Assembly (NCBI RefSeq): GCF_030272615.1
Contig: NC_081411.1
Span: forward strand, 831,312,160 to 831,376,159
Reading direction: 5' to 3'
Length of the DNA: 64,000 nucleotides
Source of the DNA: Cryptomeria japonica
Lineage: Eukaryota > Streptophyta > Pinopsida > Cupressales > Cupressaceae
Position numbers and translations under genes: made by a program. The notes under the pieces were generated by a model, which was given only the letters and a program-made list of their open reading frames with translations, was not told the DNA's origin and did no database searches. Shown piece after piece: positions 1-11,048 of the stretch (position 1 is its first letter; every line of letters starts with the position of its first letter).

Positions 1-2240
1 TAACTAGGACAAAATCCAGTAGTCATATTGATCTATGTCATTGTTTTGATTTGTTTGATGATTGATAAGAATGTTTGGTTTCAAAGAGTGAGTACCCCGT
101 ATAAGACCGATCTGTCTGGTTTTGAGTGTACCTATCCCTATTTATGACATGTTTGATGTTGATGTTGATTTCGAGTGATGAATTGATTAACAAGACGTGA
201 TCAGTTTGATTATAGACTTGAGAGTTTTCCTATTGTTGATCTAATTTGATGGATGGTCCATACTTTCATGTTTTGATTTTCAAATTTTATTTGATTTTGT
301 CGATTTTGTTGATTTTTAGTTTTTGGATATTTTGTGATTTCTGGAGAATTTTGGATTAGAAGAAAGATGTACTTGTTTTCCCCAATGTCTAGCAAGACAA
401 GGAATATTGTGAATGGATGAATGAACTATTGAGGTGAAGATGAATGGGTGAAAGATGGATGTATCTTGTGAGGAGACACGTCAGGAGCCTTTTGAAATCA
501 TGTTTTGTCCTTAGTTTTGATCAAGATCAAGGATGAAAAAGGGGATATGGATAGAGATAGGATATGGATAGGAGAAACAAGATCATAGATAGTGAGGGAT
601 GATGGAAGCAATGAATAGATATGATAAGGGATATTGACTAGAGGGTATGGATAAGGTGAAGCAAGATATTGGATGATGGAAGCAATGAATAGATAAGATA
701 GATGGTATGGATAAAGTGAAGCAAGATTGTAGATAATGATGAATTTAGATAGGGTAATGGATATTGGAGGAAGGATAATGGGAAATATGGTAGGAATAAT
801 AGAGTAGATGAACTTTTCCTCCAAGCATAGAGGTTTCCATTTGCAAAAAGGCAATATATAATATTGTCACAACATCTAGCACCACCCGAATAAGTGTTCT
901 TGAACTTTTCAAAGATAGAGACCCAACCCACACTTAGAACCTCCAGAAAAATTCAACCGAACATATCTAGCAACTAGGAAACATACTCAAAAGGGAAGAA
1001 GAATTCCAAACTGGATCAAGGTATTTAGTCTTTGATTACCCATGTATGTGCAAGTGGGTTCACTCTAGCTCATATGATCATTGTAATCTTTAGAATCCAA
1101 CGTGGCTAGGTACATGAGTTACCTTGACTTCAAAAGCATCCTAGATAGAGCCTCGCTGCCAGTGAGCGTCCATAGCCTCAACGAGGTTATTGCTGTCATC
1201 TCACAAATATTTCTCCATTTCCAGCCAAGCATCGATAGCCCCGATGGAGTTATTTGCATGTTCCCATAGCCAAACATTGATATTGCATTTCATTGCATTT
1301 TTTCTTTTCTTTTCTTGCTCATGCTTTTGATCTTTTGATATTGTCTTTTTTCTCTTTATTTTTCTTATTTCCATTGCATTGGCTTGTAAGTAATGAAACT
1401 TACATGGGCCTGATAATTACAATGGTGCTGAAGCAAGATTTTAGATTTTTCACTAGCCATGTCTTCAACTAAGAGATCACAATGATTTAGAGCAATTGAT
1501 TAAGTATATGAGATATAGTAATCAAAAGATGTCGGTACCAAGATATGATAAGTGGTTCTTTTCTAGATTGAGTGTGTATCCCAACCAAAAGAAAATGTTA
1601 AAGAAGAACAACCTCAAATTCTAAAGCATTTCATGAATAGAAATCTAAGAAAATGACTGAACATGAGATTCGAGCATGGGAAAGCATGTGACAAAATGAC
1701 ATAAATGTCTATTTCACAGATGAAGGATTTATGCAAATGATTGAATGAAATGGATAGAAGGATAGAAAATAGGTGTTGGATAATAGATAAAATGTTTGAA
1801 GATTCATACGAGGATAGATGGAAATGCCTTCAAGATGAGCATTGGTACACAACTTGAGAGGTGATGAAGTGATGGAGGAAAATTGAATTTTGGGACATAA
1901 GGACCCAAAATAGATAGAGGAAATGATGGAAGAATAGATTTGGAAAGTGGGAGATGTTTAGATAGATGGTTGAAGGAAGCTTTTGGAACAAGTCTAGATG
2001 CCAATTTTGATTATTCTTTGTATTGTAATTCTTCTATGGGCATCCACATTAATTTTTATTTTTATTTTTGCTTAAAAGGTTTTTGTAGCCTTTTGGATAT
2101 TGCTTTTTTCTTTTGGATCAATTTTTTCTTTGATTTGACATGTCTTTTAGATTGAACATGTAGATCTTTGGATGCATGTGGATATTTAGACTTATGGATT
2201 TTATTCTTGACATCCAAATTTCTTCCAAAAGGAATGGGAT
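1..2240. other. No recognisable gene; probable decayed interior of element D
   Basis: No coding region can be supported here. The stretch is rich in GGATAGG and GATGGAT words (about 500-800 and 1740-1970), which create low-complexity open frames on the minus strand. Because the copia element at 2454 is an insertion, this DNA was once continuous with 7330-10318, so it is probably the interior of the gypsy-type element D. No gag, protease or RT motif is visible. It could equally be unrelated DNA reached after the end of D. Confidence 0.35.
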
Positions 2241-2448
2241 TCATGGATGGGTAGGAATGATATGGAGGTATTTTGGATGGGTGGATGTAAGATCTAAGAT
2301 GGATAGAAGGAAGGAAGGCTTTGACTTTGGAATGAAAGGACCTAAAATGTATTTGTATGATGAAGGGATACCTTGATCTTGACTTCGAATAGGATCATTT
2401 GTGCTTTTTTCTTGATTTTCAATTAGATAAGTGGAGGCTATGGAAGGG
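2241..2448 (-). pseudogene. Distal part of D gag-like frame, cut off by the copia insertion
   Basis: If the copia element and one copy of its ATATT target duplication are removed, the frame that starts at 7563 continues without a shift into this segment. It stays open for 68 more codons and stops at TGA 2243-2241. The residues are rich in Ser, Pro, Ile and Lys and match no family I recognise. The only support for coding is frame continuity and its position after a retroelement leader. Confidence 0.4.
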
Positions 2449-2453
2449 ATATT
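2449..2453. repeat. Target-site duplication ATATT, left copy
   Basis: ATATT lies directly before the TG terminus at 2454 and is repeated at 7325-7329 directly after the other terminus (CCAACA on this strand). Five-base duplications are standard for LTR retrotransposon integrase, so these fix the element boundaries. Confidence 0.85.
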
Positions 2454-3998
2454 TGATAGTTCTGATACTTAATATAAGTACAGATCCAATAACCAACAAG
2501 ATGAGAGGGGGGTGTGAATCATACAAACTTAATCATCCATAAAAACATCAGATTCAACCTCGGTAACATATATTTCAATAATATAACCAAAACTGTTAAA
2601 CATGCAAACTCAAAAGCATATAAACATCATAAACCTCATAACACTAGATTAACATGGAAACCCAAATAGGGAAAAACCACTGTGGGATTTCGGACCCACT
2701 AAGAAATATACTCTTCTAGAGTATGCTCGGTTAAAAGCAAATCCTGTTAAAGATTACAAACACATTGCTAGATGTGACTTGGTTAAGGGATTTCCCTCAG
2801 AGCTGTTAGGATCTTCACCTTGTTAGAAGTGACCTTGTTAAAGGATTTCAATCACTCAATCAGAATGCCACCTTTCTAGAGGGTTTTACAAATAAGACTA
2901 TTAAGTCCACTCGGTTAAGAGATTTTCTGTCACTTTCACAAAATAATAGTAATAAAATCTATCCGCAACTTCACATCTAAAATGCTAAAGCAGATTCCTA
3001 TTTGTTCAATACAATCTAGACATAGAACTAATCTTGTCTATCTGCTGGGCTTCTATACTCTGTTATTCTAACAGGTCTTCAAGCTTCTGTACTCGATAAT
3101 CACTATGTAGCATCCCTGTGCATACACTTGCCCGCATACATTGTTTATCAATAGTTTCCTATTTATAAACAATTCAATAACCACTTAATCTCCTTGATCA
3201 CATTTCCCATGATCAATCATAGCCATCAGATCTTCTATCTTGTCCAGGTTCAATGCATCTTTTGATCTGAAAATGTTTTACCCTGCCTTGGAACTTGCAT
3301 ATTAGTCTTGGAGCTTGTGCCAAGGTATTGCGGTTCAATCTGAGCTGTAGATCTTCATGCTGACTTTTCATTGCCTTAGATTCGTTAACAAACTTTTTCC
3401 ACGGCTCACCAATCATTTGATCAGTTCCAGCTCATCAGCTTCCTTCATTAAATAACGCATGCAAATATTTAATGCATTATGTTATAGCTCGGTTACAACT
3501 TGGTAACAACTCGATGAATACTAAACTTCACTCGGTAGACATTCCTCCTTCATTAACGGATAGCGATAACCTTAGGGTTTACCAACTAGGTTCCTTAGGG
3601 TTTACCGACTAGGTTCTTTGCTTGGTAACATAGTATAGTATTGACCTTCACAATTTACAACATATGTATGATGTTAAAACAATCTAAAACATTATGATCT
3701 CATCATTGTCTAACTCTATACTAGTTGCCCATTGAATACCTTATTCATCCCCTTATTCATCATATTCTTTCCTATGTCTTTTCCTGACATCTATATATTC
3801 TTCAATTCATACTTCTCAAGATATGGCAACATCATACTGAATTAGAAAATCAATTTCTTGACATCAATGACAAAATAATAATATCAAGACAGTAAACATC
3901 TTTAATCAGTTATATCCATAATCATCAACAACCTTCTCAATATCCTTATGAAATGCCAACAATCTTTCATTGTCTATTATAATGCAATATTTCCAACA
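2454..3998 (-). repeat. Copia 3' LTR (1545 bp)
   Basis: On the minus strand it runs from TGTTGG (3998) to CTATCA (2454). It aligns along its length with 5851-7324. Compared with that copy it has an extra CCTTAGGGTTTACC-type tandem copy (about 23 bp near 3570-3610) and a small extra TTCATCCCCTTA block near 3745. The shared text includes many CTCGGTAA and CTCGGTTA words. Open frames inside it (for example 3213-3416) also occur in the other LTR and are not taken as genes. Confidence 0.92.
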
Positions 3999-4010
3999 AT
4001 CTCCCCCTTT
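3999..4010 (-). other. Copia polypurine tract
   Basis: On the minus strand AAAGGGGGAGAT lies directly before the TGTTGG start of the 3' LTR. This is the normal position and composition for the plus-strand primer of a copia element. Confidence 0.85.
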
Positions 4011-4437
4011 GGCATTGATGGAAAAACCAATTGATTTGACCTTGAAAGATTCAGATTGATGTGATTCTGAAATGCTGAAATGCTCTCCCCCATACATTAG
4101 ACTTCTCCTATTTTCTTCAGTCTTCTTTTCAATCTGTAGTCTGCTCAGTTTTCTTTTAGTCTTCTCCCCTGATAGGTCTTCTTCCTCTATATTAGTCTTC
4201 TCCCCCTTTGACACCGATGCCAAAAAGTAAAGAACTAAAACATAATTACTTTATGTAAGAAGTGATTTCCTGTTGTTGTGTATCAACTGAGTCTCGGTCA
4301 AAGCATTTGTCTTCTATTCCTATTCCCTATAATATTTCCTATACACCTTTAGAAAACATCCTAAAGTGTATAAATCAACATCAACTCCCAAAAGATATTC
4401 GATAGAGTCATCAGATTGATGCTTTCACTGAAATCAA
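4011..4437 (-). other. Copia spacer between RNase H and polypurine tract
   Basis: About 430 bases after the pol stop. A minus-strand open frame (4223 into the LTR at 3906) is Lys/Glu-rich and runs through the polypurine tract. Similar 3' spacer frames are common in copia elements, and I see no domain in it. Nothing else is recognisable. Confidence 0.5.
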
Positions 4438-5850
4438 TCAGTGAGTAGAAGATAGGGGTAGGACCCCTAACTTACTTCTGAGATATTCAAAAGTGTCCCT
4501 TGGTAGTGGCTTGGTGAAGATATCTGATATTTGTTCCTTTGTGCTAACATACTCCAACACCACATTCTTCTCTTGAGCTTCTTCTCTAAGATAATGCTAT
4601 TTGATAGAGATGTGCTTTGTCTTAGAGTGCATAATAGGTTTTTTTGAAATATTAATGGCACTAGTATTGTCACAGAATATAGTTATTGGCTTAGTAACTT
4701 TCTCATTTATACCTTCCAACAGTTGTTTGATCCATGCAATGTTGGTACAATTCAATGCTACAACAATGTATTCAGCTTCTGCCGTTGACTGTGAAACACA
4801 TCCTTGTTTCTTGCTAAGCCAACTCACTAGTCTTTCTCCTAAAAAGAAAGCTCCTCCACTTGTGCTTTTTCTGTAATCAATGTTGCCTGCCCAATCAACA
4901 TCAATATAAACTTTTAAATCAGAATCATTTCATTTCTGATATACTAAGCCATAATCCTCAGTGCCTTTCAAGTATCTAAAAATTATTTTGATTGCTGTCA
5001 TGTGTGTTTCCTTAGGATCTGCAGAGAATCTTGCAACTATACCTACTGCATGTGCTATGTCTGGTCTGCTGTGAACAACATATTGTAGTTTTCCAATCAT
5101 AGATCGGTAAAGTGTCTCATCAATAGATGTAGATTCATCATTCTTTGATAATTTATAGTTGGTAGTCGTAGGAGTACTTACTGGTTTTGAATCCTCCATT
5201 CCAAATTTCTTCAAGATTTCCTTTATGTACTTGGATTGTGTAATGAAAATCTCATTTTTCATTTGCAGTATCTGTAAACCTATAAAATACTTTATCTCAC
5301 CGATTAATGACATCTCAAATTCTTTTCTCATTTCATTTCCAAAGTTCTTGCATAAAGAGTCATTTCCACAAAACATAATATCATCAACAAATACGGCTGA
5401 GATCAGTATTCCATTTTTATCATTCTTCATGTACATGTTGTTGTTCTCACTTGTCCTTATAAAACCAATCTTAATCAAATAAGAGTGCAATCTTTCATAC
5501 CATGCTCTAGGTGCTTGTTTCAAACCATATAAAGCTTTGTTCAATTTACATACCTGATCTTTATTATTGTCTTCAACAAATCCTTCAGGTTGTTCAATAA
5601 AAACTTCTTCTTCTAATATTCCATTCAGAAATGCAGATTTGACATCCATTTGATATACCTTGAAATTCTTGAAAGCAGCATAGGCCAACAATGTTCTTAC
5701 TCCTTCAAGTCTAGCAACAGGTGCAAAAGTTTCACCATAATCAATTCCTTCTTCTTGAGCATAACCTTTGCAAACTAGTCTTGCTTTGTTTCGAATGACC
5801 TCTCCTTTTTCATTTAGCTTGTTTCTAAAAATCCACTTTCTACTGATTAC
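4438..5850 (-). pseudogene. Copia pol fragment: reverse transcriptase and RNase H
   Basis: The frame starts abruptly at the LTR junction (5850) with the RT motif [10 protein letters not shown]. It then shows [40 protein letters not shown] and the catalytic FVDD (copia form of YxDD), followed by RNase H with DYRKSTSGG and STAEAEY. Two in-frame stops interrupt it: TGA after VYQK (4927-4929) and TAG after HISIK (about 4594-4596). After each, the same frame continues with copia-like sequence to a natural TGA at 4438-4440. There are no frameshifts, so decay is mild. Integrase and everything upstream are deleted. The first ten or so residues that can be read before 5850 are translated LTR, not protein. 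Confidence 0.93.
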
Positions 5851-7324
5851 ATAACCAACAAGATGAGAGGGGGGGTGAATCATACAAACTTAATCATCCA
5901 TAAAAACATTAGATTCAACCTCAGTAACATATATTTCAGTAATATAACCAAAAATGTTAAACATGCAAACTCAAAAGTATATAAACATCATAAACCTCAT
6001 AACACCAGATTTAATGTGGAAACCCAAATAGGGAAAAACCACTGTGGGATTTCGGACCCACTAAGAAATATACTCTTCTAGAGTATGCTCGGTTAAAAGA
6101 AAATCCTGTTAAAGATTACAAACACATTGCTGGATGTGACTCGGTTAAGGGATTTCCCTCAGATCTGTTAGGATCTTCACCTTGTTAGAAGTGACCTTGT
6201 TAAAGGATTTCAAACACTCAATCAGAATGTCACCTTGCTAGAGGGTTTTACAAATAAGACTATTAAGTCCACTCGGTTAAGAGATTTTCTGTCACTTTCA
6301 CAAAATAACAGTAATAAAATCTATCTGCAGCTTACATCTAAAATGCTAAAGCAGATTCCTATTTGTTCAATACAATCTAGACATAGAACTAATCTTGTCT
6401 ATTTGCTGAGCTTCTATACTCTATTATTCTAATAGGTCTTCAAGCTTCTATGCTCGGTAATCACTATGTAGCATCCATGTGCATACACTTGCCCGCATAC
6501 ATTGTTTATCAATAGTTTCCTATTTATAAACAATTCGATAACCGCTTAATGTCCTTGATCACATTTCCCATGATCAATCATAGCCATCAGATCTTCTATC
6601 TTGTCCAGGTTCAATGCATCTTTCGATCTGAAAATGTTTTACCCCACCTTGGAACTTACATATTAGTCTTGGAGCTTGTGCCAGGGTATTGTGGTTCAAT
6701 CTGAGTTGTAGATCTTCATGCCGACTTTTCATTGCCTTAGATTCATTAACAAACTTCTTCCATAGCTCACCAATCATTTGATCAGTTCCAGCTCATTAGC
6801 TTCCTTCATTAAATAACACATGCAAATATTTAATGCATTCTGTTATAGCTCAGTTACAACTCGGTAACAACTCGGTGAAGACTAAACTTCACTCGGTAGA
6901 CATTCCTCCTTCATTAACGGATAGCGATAACCTTAGGGTTTACCGACTAGGTTCTTTGCTTGATAACATAGTATAGTATTGACCTTTACAATTTACAACA
7001 TATGTATGATGTTAAAACAATCTAAAACATTATGATCTCATCATTGTCTGACTCTGTACTAGTTGCCCATTGAATACCTTACTCATCATATTCTTTCCTA
7101 TGTCTTTTCCTGACATCTATATATTCTTCAATTCATACTTCTCAAGATATGGCAACATCATACTGAATTAGAAAATCAATTTCTTGACATCAATGACAAA
7201 ATAATAATATCAAGACAGTAAACATCTTTACTCAGTTATATCCATAATCATCAACAACCTTCTCAATATCCTTATGAAATGCCAACAATCTTTCATTGTC
7301 TGTTATAATGCAATATTGCCAACA
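5851..7324 (-). repeat. Copia 5' LTR (1474 bp, lacks its last 35 nt)
   Basis: Direct repeat of 2489-3998. Its outer end (CCAACA, 7319-7324) is complete and flanked by ATATT. Its inner end stops at ATAACCAACAAG (5851), so the terminal 35 nt present in the other LTR, and the primer-binding site that should follow, are gone. This places one deletion breakpoint at 5850/5851. Confidence 0.9.
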
Positions 7325-7329
7325 ATATT
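7325..7329. repeat. Target-site duplication ATATT, right copy
   Basis: Matches 2449-2453 and directly abuts the copia 5' LTR terminus. Confidence 0.85.
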
Positions 7330-7563
7330 ATGCTCTTTCTTAGGAGGTGGATGTTGAATGGGACTTTGCTTTTGAGATGAAAGGGGATCATCGTGGATGG
7401 AATACCAAAAGATTAGGGGATCATCATAAGATTCTTGACAGGTGGGATCTTGGTCGAAGATGGGATCAGATTGGAAAGTCATTATATTGTCATCTTGATT
7501 TATGCTAGGACTCATTTCCTTTGACTGAGTTTCCTTTTTCTCGGTTTGATGATGAATGGTCAT
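7325..7563 (-). pseudogene. Start of D gag-like frame
   Basis: An ATG at 7563-7561 opens a frame coding for a polar, Gln/Ser/Pro-rich peptide that is open up to the copia insertion and beyond it (2448-2241), for about 149 codons in all. Position is the argument for gag: the frame starts where gag starts relative to the leader landmarks of element A (motif cluster, conserved 18-mer block, second cluster, primer-binding site). No Tat gag motif such as YPFDKS can be seen, so this may be only a leader ORF or an N-terminal extension. Confidence 0.4.
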
Positions 7564-7949
7564 ACAAATGATTAAAGTTGATGTTTTTGATAGGTTGACT
7601 TGATAACAAATACCTTGTTTTGGACACCCAAGCTTACTAAGTCGAATAGAGGGTTCGATATTCCCCTATTGATGTGACTAAGTACATCAAATGATATGAT
7701 ACAGTTTCCCAGATATTGGAAACTAAGCTGATTTGACCAACTTTAGAAAACTAACTTGGTATGTTGATGTTTGAATCTGTTGATTTGAAACTTGTGATCA
7801 CTAACTTATATTGTGTTGATACAATCTCTCTTGTCTGCGTTGGATTTGTTAGAAGACCAAAAAGGGTATCTAAAATTGGTTATGAAATTTTCAAAAGGTT
7901 AATAGATTGCTCTCTGTTTTTAGCCAATTTTGGTCATGCACTAAAATAG

Positions 7950-8310
7950 AGCCCTAGTGATGCTCTAAAGGGTGATCCCAAAGCACTACAAAACATTCCA
8001 GATGCACTTATGATGTCCTTAAATGTGCTATTTCTTACTGTCTACTATCACAAATCTTGAAAAGGTTATGCGCTAATATATCCCTCTGAAGTGCTAATGT
8101 TTGGTTTGAATACATTATACTATGGTTCAGATGCGCTAGGCTGATGCTCCAATGCGCTGCAATGATGTTGGCAAGCGATGTCTATGTTTTCACCAATATT
8201 ATACTGATGAATAGCTAATGTGAGTGATGGAAGTGCTAATTGTTGGTTGAAATGCGCTATCTGATGGTCAATATGTGCTAGGGTGTTGCTCCCATGCGCT
8301 AACTGTCCTA
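7950..8310. repeat. Cluster of ATGCGCTA-type words, distal
   Basis: About ten irregularly spaced copies of a word near ATGCGCTA or AGTGCTAA, roughly 15-45 bp apart, in element D. The corresponding cluster in element A (48620-48760) has a different word (ACAGACGCG type). Confidence 0.6.
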
Positions 8311-9984
8311 ATAACTTTGATTTGATGACTTTGCTAAGATGTTGAGAAATGATTTATGTGTTTTGACAGATGATTTTCTGAAAAAATGACTTGAAAACAT
8401 AGTAGACAAAGCAGTAACAATTTGCCTATGCTAACAAATAGTGTATTTTCTTTTGAGGCTGATTTCACTGGTTTGGATACAATAAAAGACATATCAGATA
8501 GACTCTTTATTCAAAGTTCATTGACAATATCATAGCCCACTAGTCTTGATACTCTGTCAGCTCAAACAACCTTGTCACCCTCTAGAGGGCGCCCATTTTT
8601 TTGCCTTTTTCCATAAATTAACCCAAAGTGAATTGCTTCACAATTGGGTAGTTATCTTGGGAGATATATGGTGAGTAATCTTGGGGGAAGATTCTTCCCC
8701 ACCCTTATACTATGATATTGCCAATGTTTGGCAACTGACTCAGCTCAAAGTCTCTATTTCTATGGATCGTAGTAAGGATTATGTTCGAAGATATTCCTTT
8801 AAGTTGTGCAAGAATGATTGAGGCCTATAGCCCAACAAAGTATCTAACAAGATGTAGTTACACAAGCATGATTGAGACGGCAAGGCCCTACAAAGTTCTC
8901 TACATGAGAGATCTCAAAGAGATAACTCAAATATGCTCTGTCCCTTAGATTTTTCATCTCAAAGGCTATTTATTTATAGTGAGTTAGATTGCTTGGCTTT
9001 AGCTGTACTTAATTGGGTCGTTCTCTTCTCACTAGCCCCCTCAAGGCTTCAGGAAGATAGGCCCTCTAAAGGATGTAAAATTCTTGAAGTAAAGAAAGAA
9101 TTAAAGAGTGGGTTTGGCTTTTTTATCACCCAATTAAGGAGAGAGCATATGCCTACCACTTTTGAGACACATAATACACACTTTCTTTTTATCCAATATT
9201 GCAGTTTTTTTCTTCTAAAAAGCTATCTTGGAGATGTTGCTCCAAAAGACATGTGGTTCTTTTTAACCCAATATAGAAATGTGTGAAGATAGAAAAAAAT
9301 TTGAACTTTTGAAAGTAAACCCTTGTCAACAAAATGAATCCCTAATTTAAACAACAACGATCTCAATTTTGAAATCTTTTGAAATGGTAAAGTGAAGATT
9401 CTTTTTAAGCTTCCAAAATAAAGGTGAAGTTTATTTTAATGAGCACCAAAGGAAAGAGATGTTCAATTTTAACCCTTTTTGCCAAACTGGAAAGTTGTAT
9501 TTGTTCTTTTTAAAGCCCAAAGAAACATTATCCTAACTTGCATAAAAAGGATTTGAGTTTGTTGTTCTTTTTATCCATGTAAGAAAGAAAAGATTGAGTC
9601 TTGTTTTAAGCACCAAAAGAAAAGTGAGTTCTTTTTACTAACTTTGAAAGAAAACAAAGAAAAATAAACTAATTCCTTCTGTTCTTGCACAAAAATGTTA
9701 GAACCTCTACACAGTCAGTTAGCAAAAAAAACAAAATCATGATGGTGGGCTTCACAAGCCTATTTTCACTTCTAATCTTGAAATGCCTTGAAATTTGGAG
9801 GATCTTCCAAAAAATAGATTTTGCATTATAACTCCTAGAGGTCCGAAATCCCTCTCAAACATCTTGACAATATATATCCTCTCTTTTCTCTTTCTTATAC
9901 TTAAATGCTATATTCCATATATATTGTCCTTCTACAAGCCTATTTTTATTTTAGCTCTATTAAAATTTTTTGCCTTTGTCAGCT

Positions 9985-10225
9985 CTATGCACTTAACTGT
10001 GGAACAAATGCACTAAAAAATGATTCCCAAGCACTAGCAAATCAGACATATGCACTATTCTGAGGCATGTATGCACTACTCTGGTGCTCCTATGCGCTGA
10101 AATAACAGAGAGGGATATGCACTAAAAAGAAGATCAGATGCACTGAAAAATATTTTCTATGCACCAATATGTGCCATGTAAGCGCTACGATAAGCTATGG
10201 ATGCACTAAAAGAACTCTCTGATGT
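9985..10225. repeat. Cluster of ATGCACTA/ATGCGCTA words, proximal
   Basis: About a dozen copies of ATGCACTA, ATGCGCTG and close variants within 240 bp, close to the D primer-binding site. The spacing is about 15-30 bp and irregular, unlike a satellite. The position corresponds to 49965-50220 in element A. Confidence 0.65.
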
Positions 10226-10307
10226 GCTATTATTATATTTTAACTCAATCTTTGTGTTTAACCTGCACAAAAAATGATGTTATTTTTGGGGACGTGCCCC
10301 ATGATGG

Positions 10308-10316
10308 GCGCCAAAG
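10308..10316 (-). other. Candidate primer-binding site of element D
   Basis: On the minus strand TTTGGCGCC follows the LTR terminus (…GTACA at 10319) after two bases. A similar TTTGGCAC start follows the 5' LTR of element A. TGGCGCC is a usual start of plant gypsy primer-binding sites. I did not identify the tRNA. Confidence 0.6.
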
Positions 10317-10810
10317 ATGTACGCAAGAAAATGTGGTGATCAAAATGAATAAATCAAGATCAAATGACCTACATACCAATGAGACTCTTAGTGAAAGTAT
10401 AAAATAATTTAAACTAGTTTAACTTCCCAAGGGTTGTCCCATTGTTCTCTATCTCACAGGATCCCTAAAGTCAATGTTTTGCTCTCAGATCATGGAGCAA
10501 ATGACTTAAGAATGACAACTCCAAGAATGAGTGATATTGTGATCTATATGCATGAATGCATTCTAAGATCTATATGATATGTTAAAAGCTCTGATGATTA
10601 AATTAAGATGAAGACAGTGATATGATAGAGATATTGCTAAATTATCCTAATCATGATATACTAGCATGGATATACTATTGATATGAAAATGAAATGCTTC
10701 TAAATGTTTATGATGATATTTTAACAAAGAGAGGGTAAAATGCTCAATAAATTAGACTATAATGTAGATGCATGAAAACTTGGACATGGAGAATGAGGAA
10801 TGAGAGCTCT

Positions 10811-10819
10811 ATTTATAGG
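10811..10819 (-). promoter_or_regulatory. TATA box of D LTR
   Basis: On the minus strand CCTATAAAT precedes AGAGCTCTC, a standard plant TATA context. It lies about 490 nt before the LTR end, so it divides a U3 of about 0.95 kb from R-U5. A similar CCTATAAATA occurs in the B LTR. Confidence 0.6.
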
Positions 10820-10864
10820 AAAAATAGGGCATTGGATGGTTAAGATTGAATAATCATTACAATG

Positions 10865-10880
10865 GTTAGGATTGAAAGTT
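10865..10880. repeat. LINE target-site duplication, left copy (16 bp)
   Basis: GTTAGGATTGAAAGTT occurs here and at 18293-18308, flanking the LINE. Variable duplications of 10-20 bp are typical of L1-type target-primed integration. Confidence 0.88.
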
Positions 10881-11048
10881 TTTAATTAATGAAAAAGCAG
10901 GTTTTGAAGGAGCCCTGAAACCCTATACAAGCAAGATTAAAACAACAAAGCCATGTAAAATAGAGAGAAACAAAACAAAAGGAAAAAACCAGCAAAAAAT
11001 CAGGAAAAACCCACAAAAGCCCCTAAAAGCCAGCAGACCATCCAGGAA

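Larger units (their letters stand above)
2454..7324 (-). mobile_element. Ty1/copia LTR retrotransposon, internally deleted (4.9 kb)
   Basis: Minus-strand copia element bounded by TG/CA termini and the 5-bp duplication ATATT. Order in the coding direction: 5' LTR (7324-5851), RT-RNase H (5850-4438), polypurine tract (4010-3999), 3' LTR (3998-2454). The primer-binding site, gag, protease, integrase and the last 35 nt of the 5' LTR are missing: the LTR joins directly to the middle of RT. Only about 1.85 kb of interior remains, compared with the 4-5 kb usual for copia. It cannot be autonomous. It is inserted in the gag-like frame of element D. Confidence 0.93.
7564..10307 (-). other. Untranslated leader of gypsy-type element D
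   Basis: About 2.7 kb without a credible gene. In the coding direction, from the primer-binding site at 10316, it has the same landmarks as the leader of element A in the same order: a short-motif cluster (9985-10225), a block with an 18-mer identical to A (9018-9035, TCGTTCTCTTCTCACTAG) and GGCCCTCTAAAG (9060-9071), then a second motif cluster (7950-8310). The frame at 8933-9286 covers the conserved block and is not supported as a gene. The order matches element A closely, so this is a divergent relative. Confidence 0.6.
10319..10880 (-). repeat. Element D LTR, R-U5 side (split by LINE)
   Basis: The LTR starts on this strand with TGTACGCAAG (10319), next to the primer-binding site, and is broken at 10880 by the LINE. 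It resumes at 18309 and ends CTACA at 19205. Removing the LINE and one 16-bp duplication gives an LTR of about 1.44 kb. It reads on the minus strand, so this part is R and U5 plus the TATA box. Only this one D LTR lies in the window. Confidence 0.7.

Noticed and set aside
3213-3416. 67-codon frame in the copia LTR, present again at 6574-6777
   Set aside because: Repeated only because it lies in the LTRs; no domain and the position is R-U5.
8933-9286. 117-codon plus-strand frame in the D leader
   Set aside because: It covers the block conserved with the A leader, where the corresponding frame is not open; opposite to the element's coding strand.
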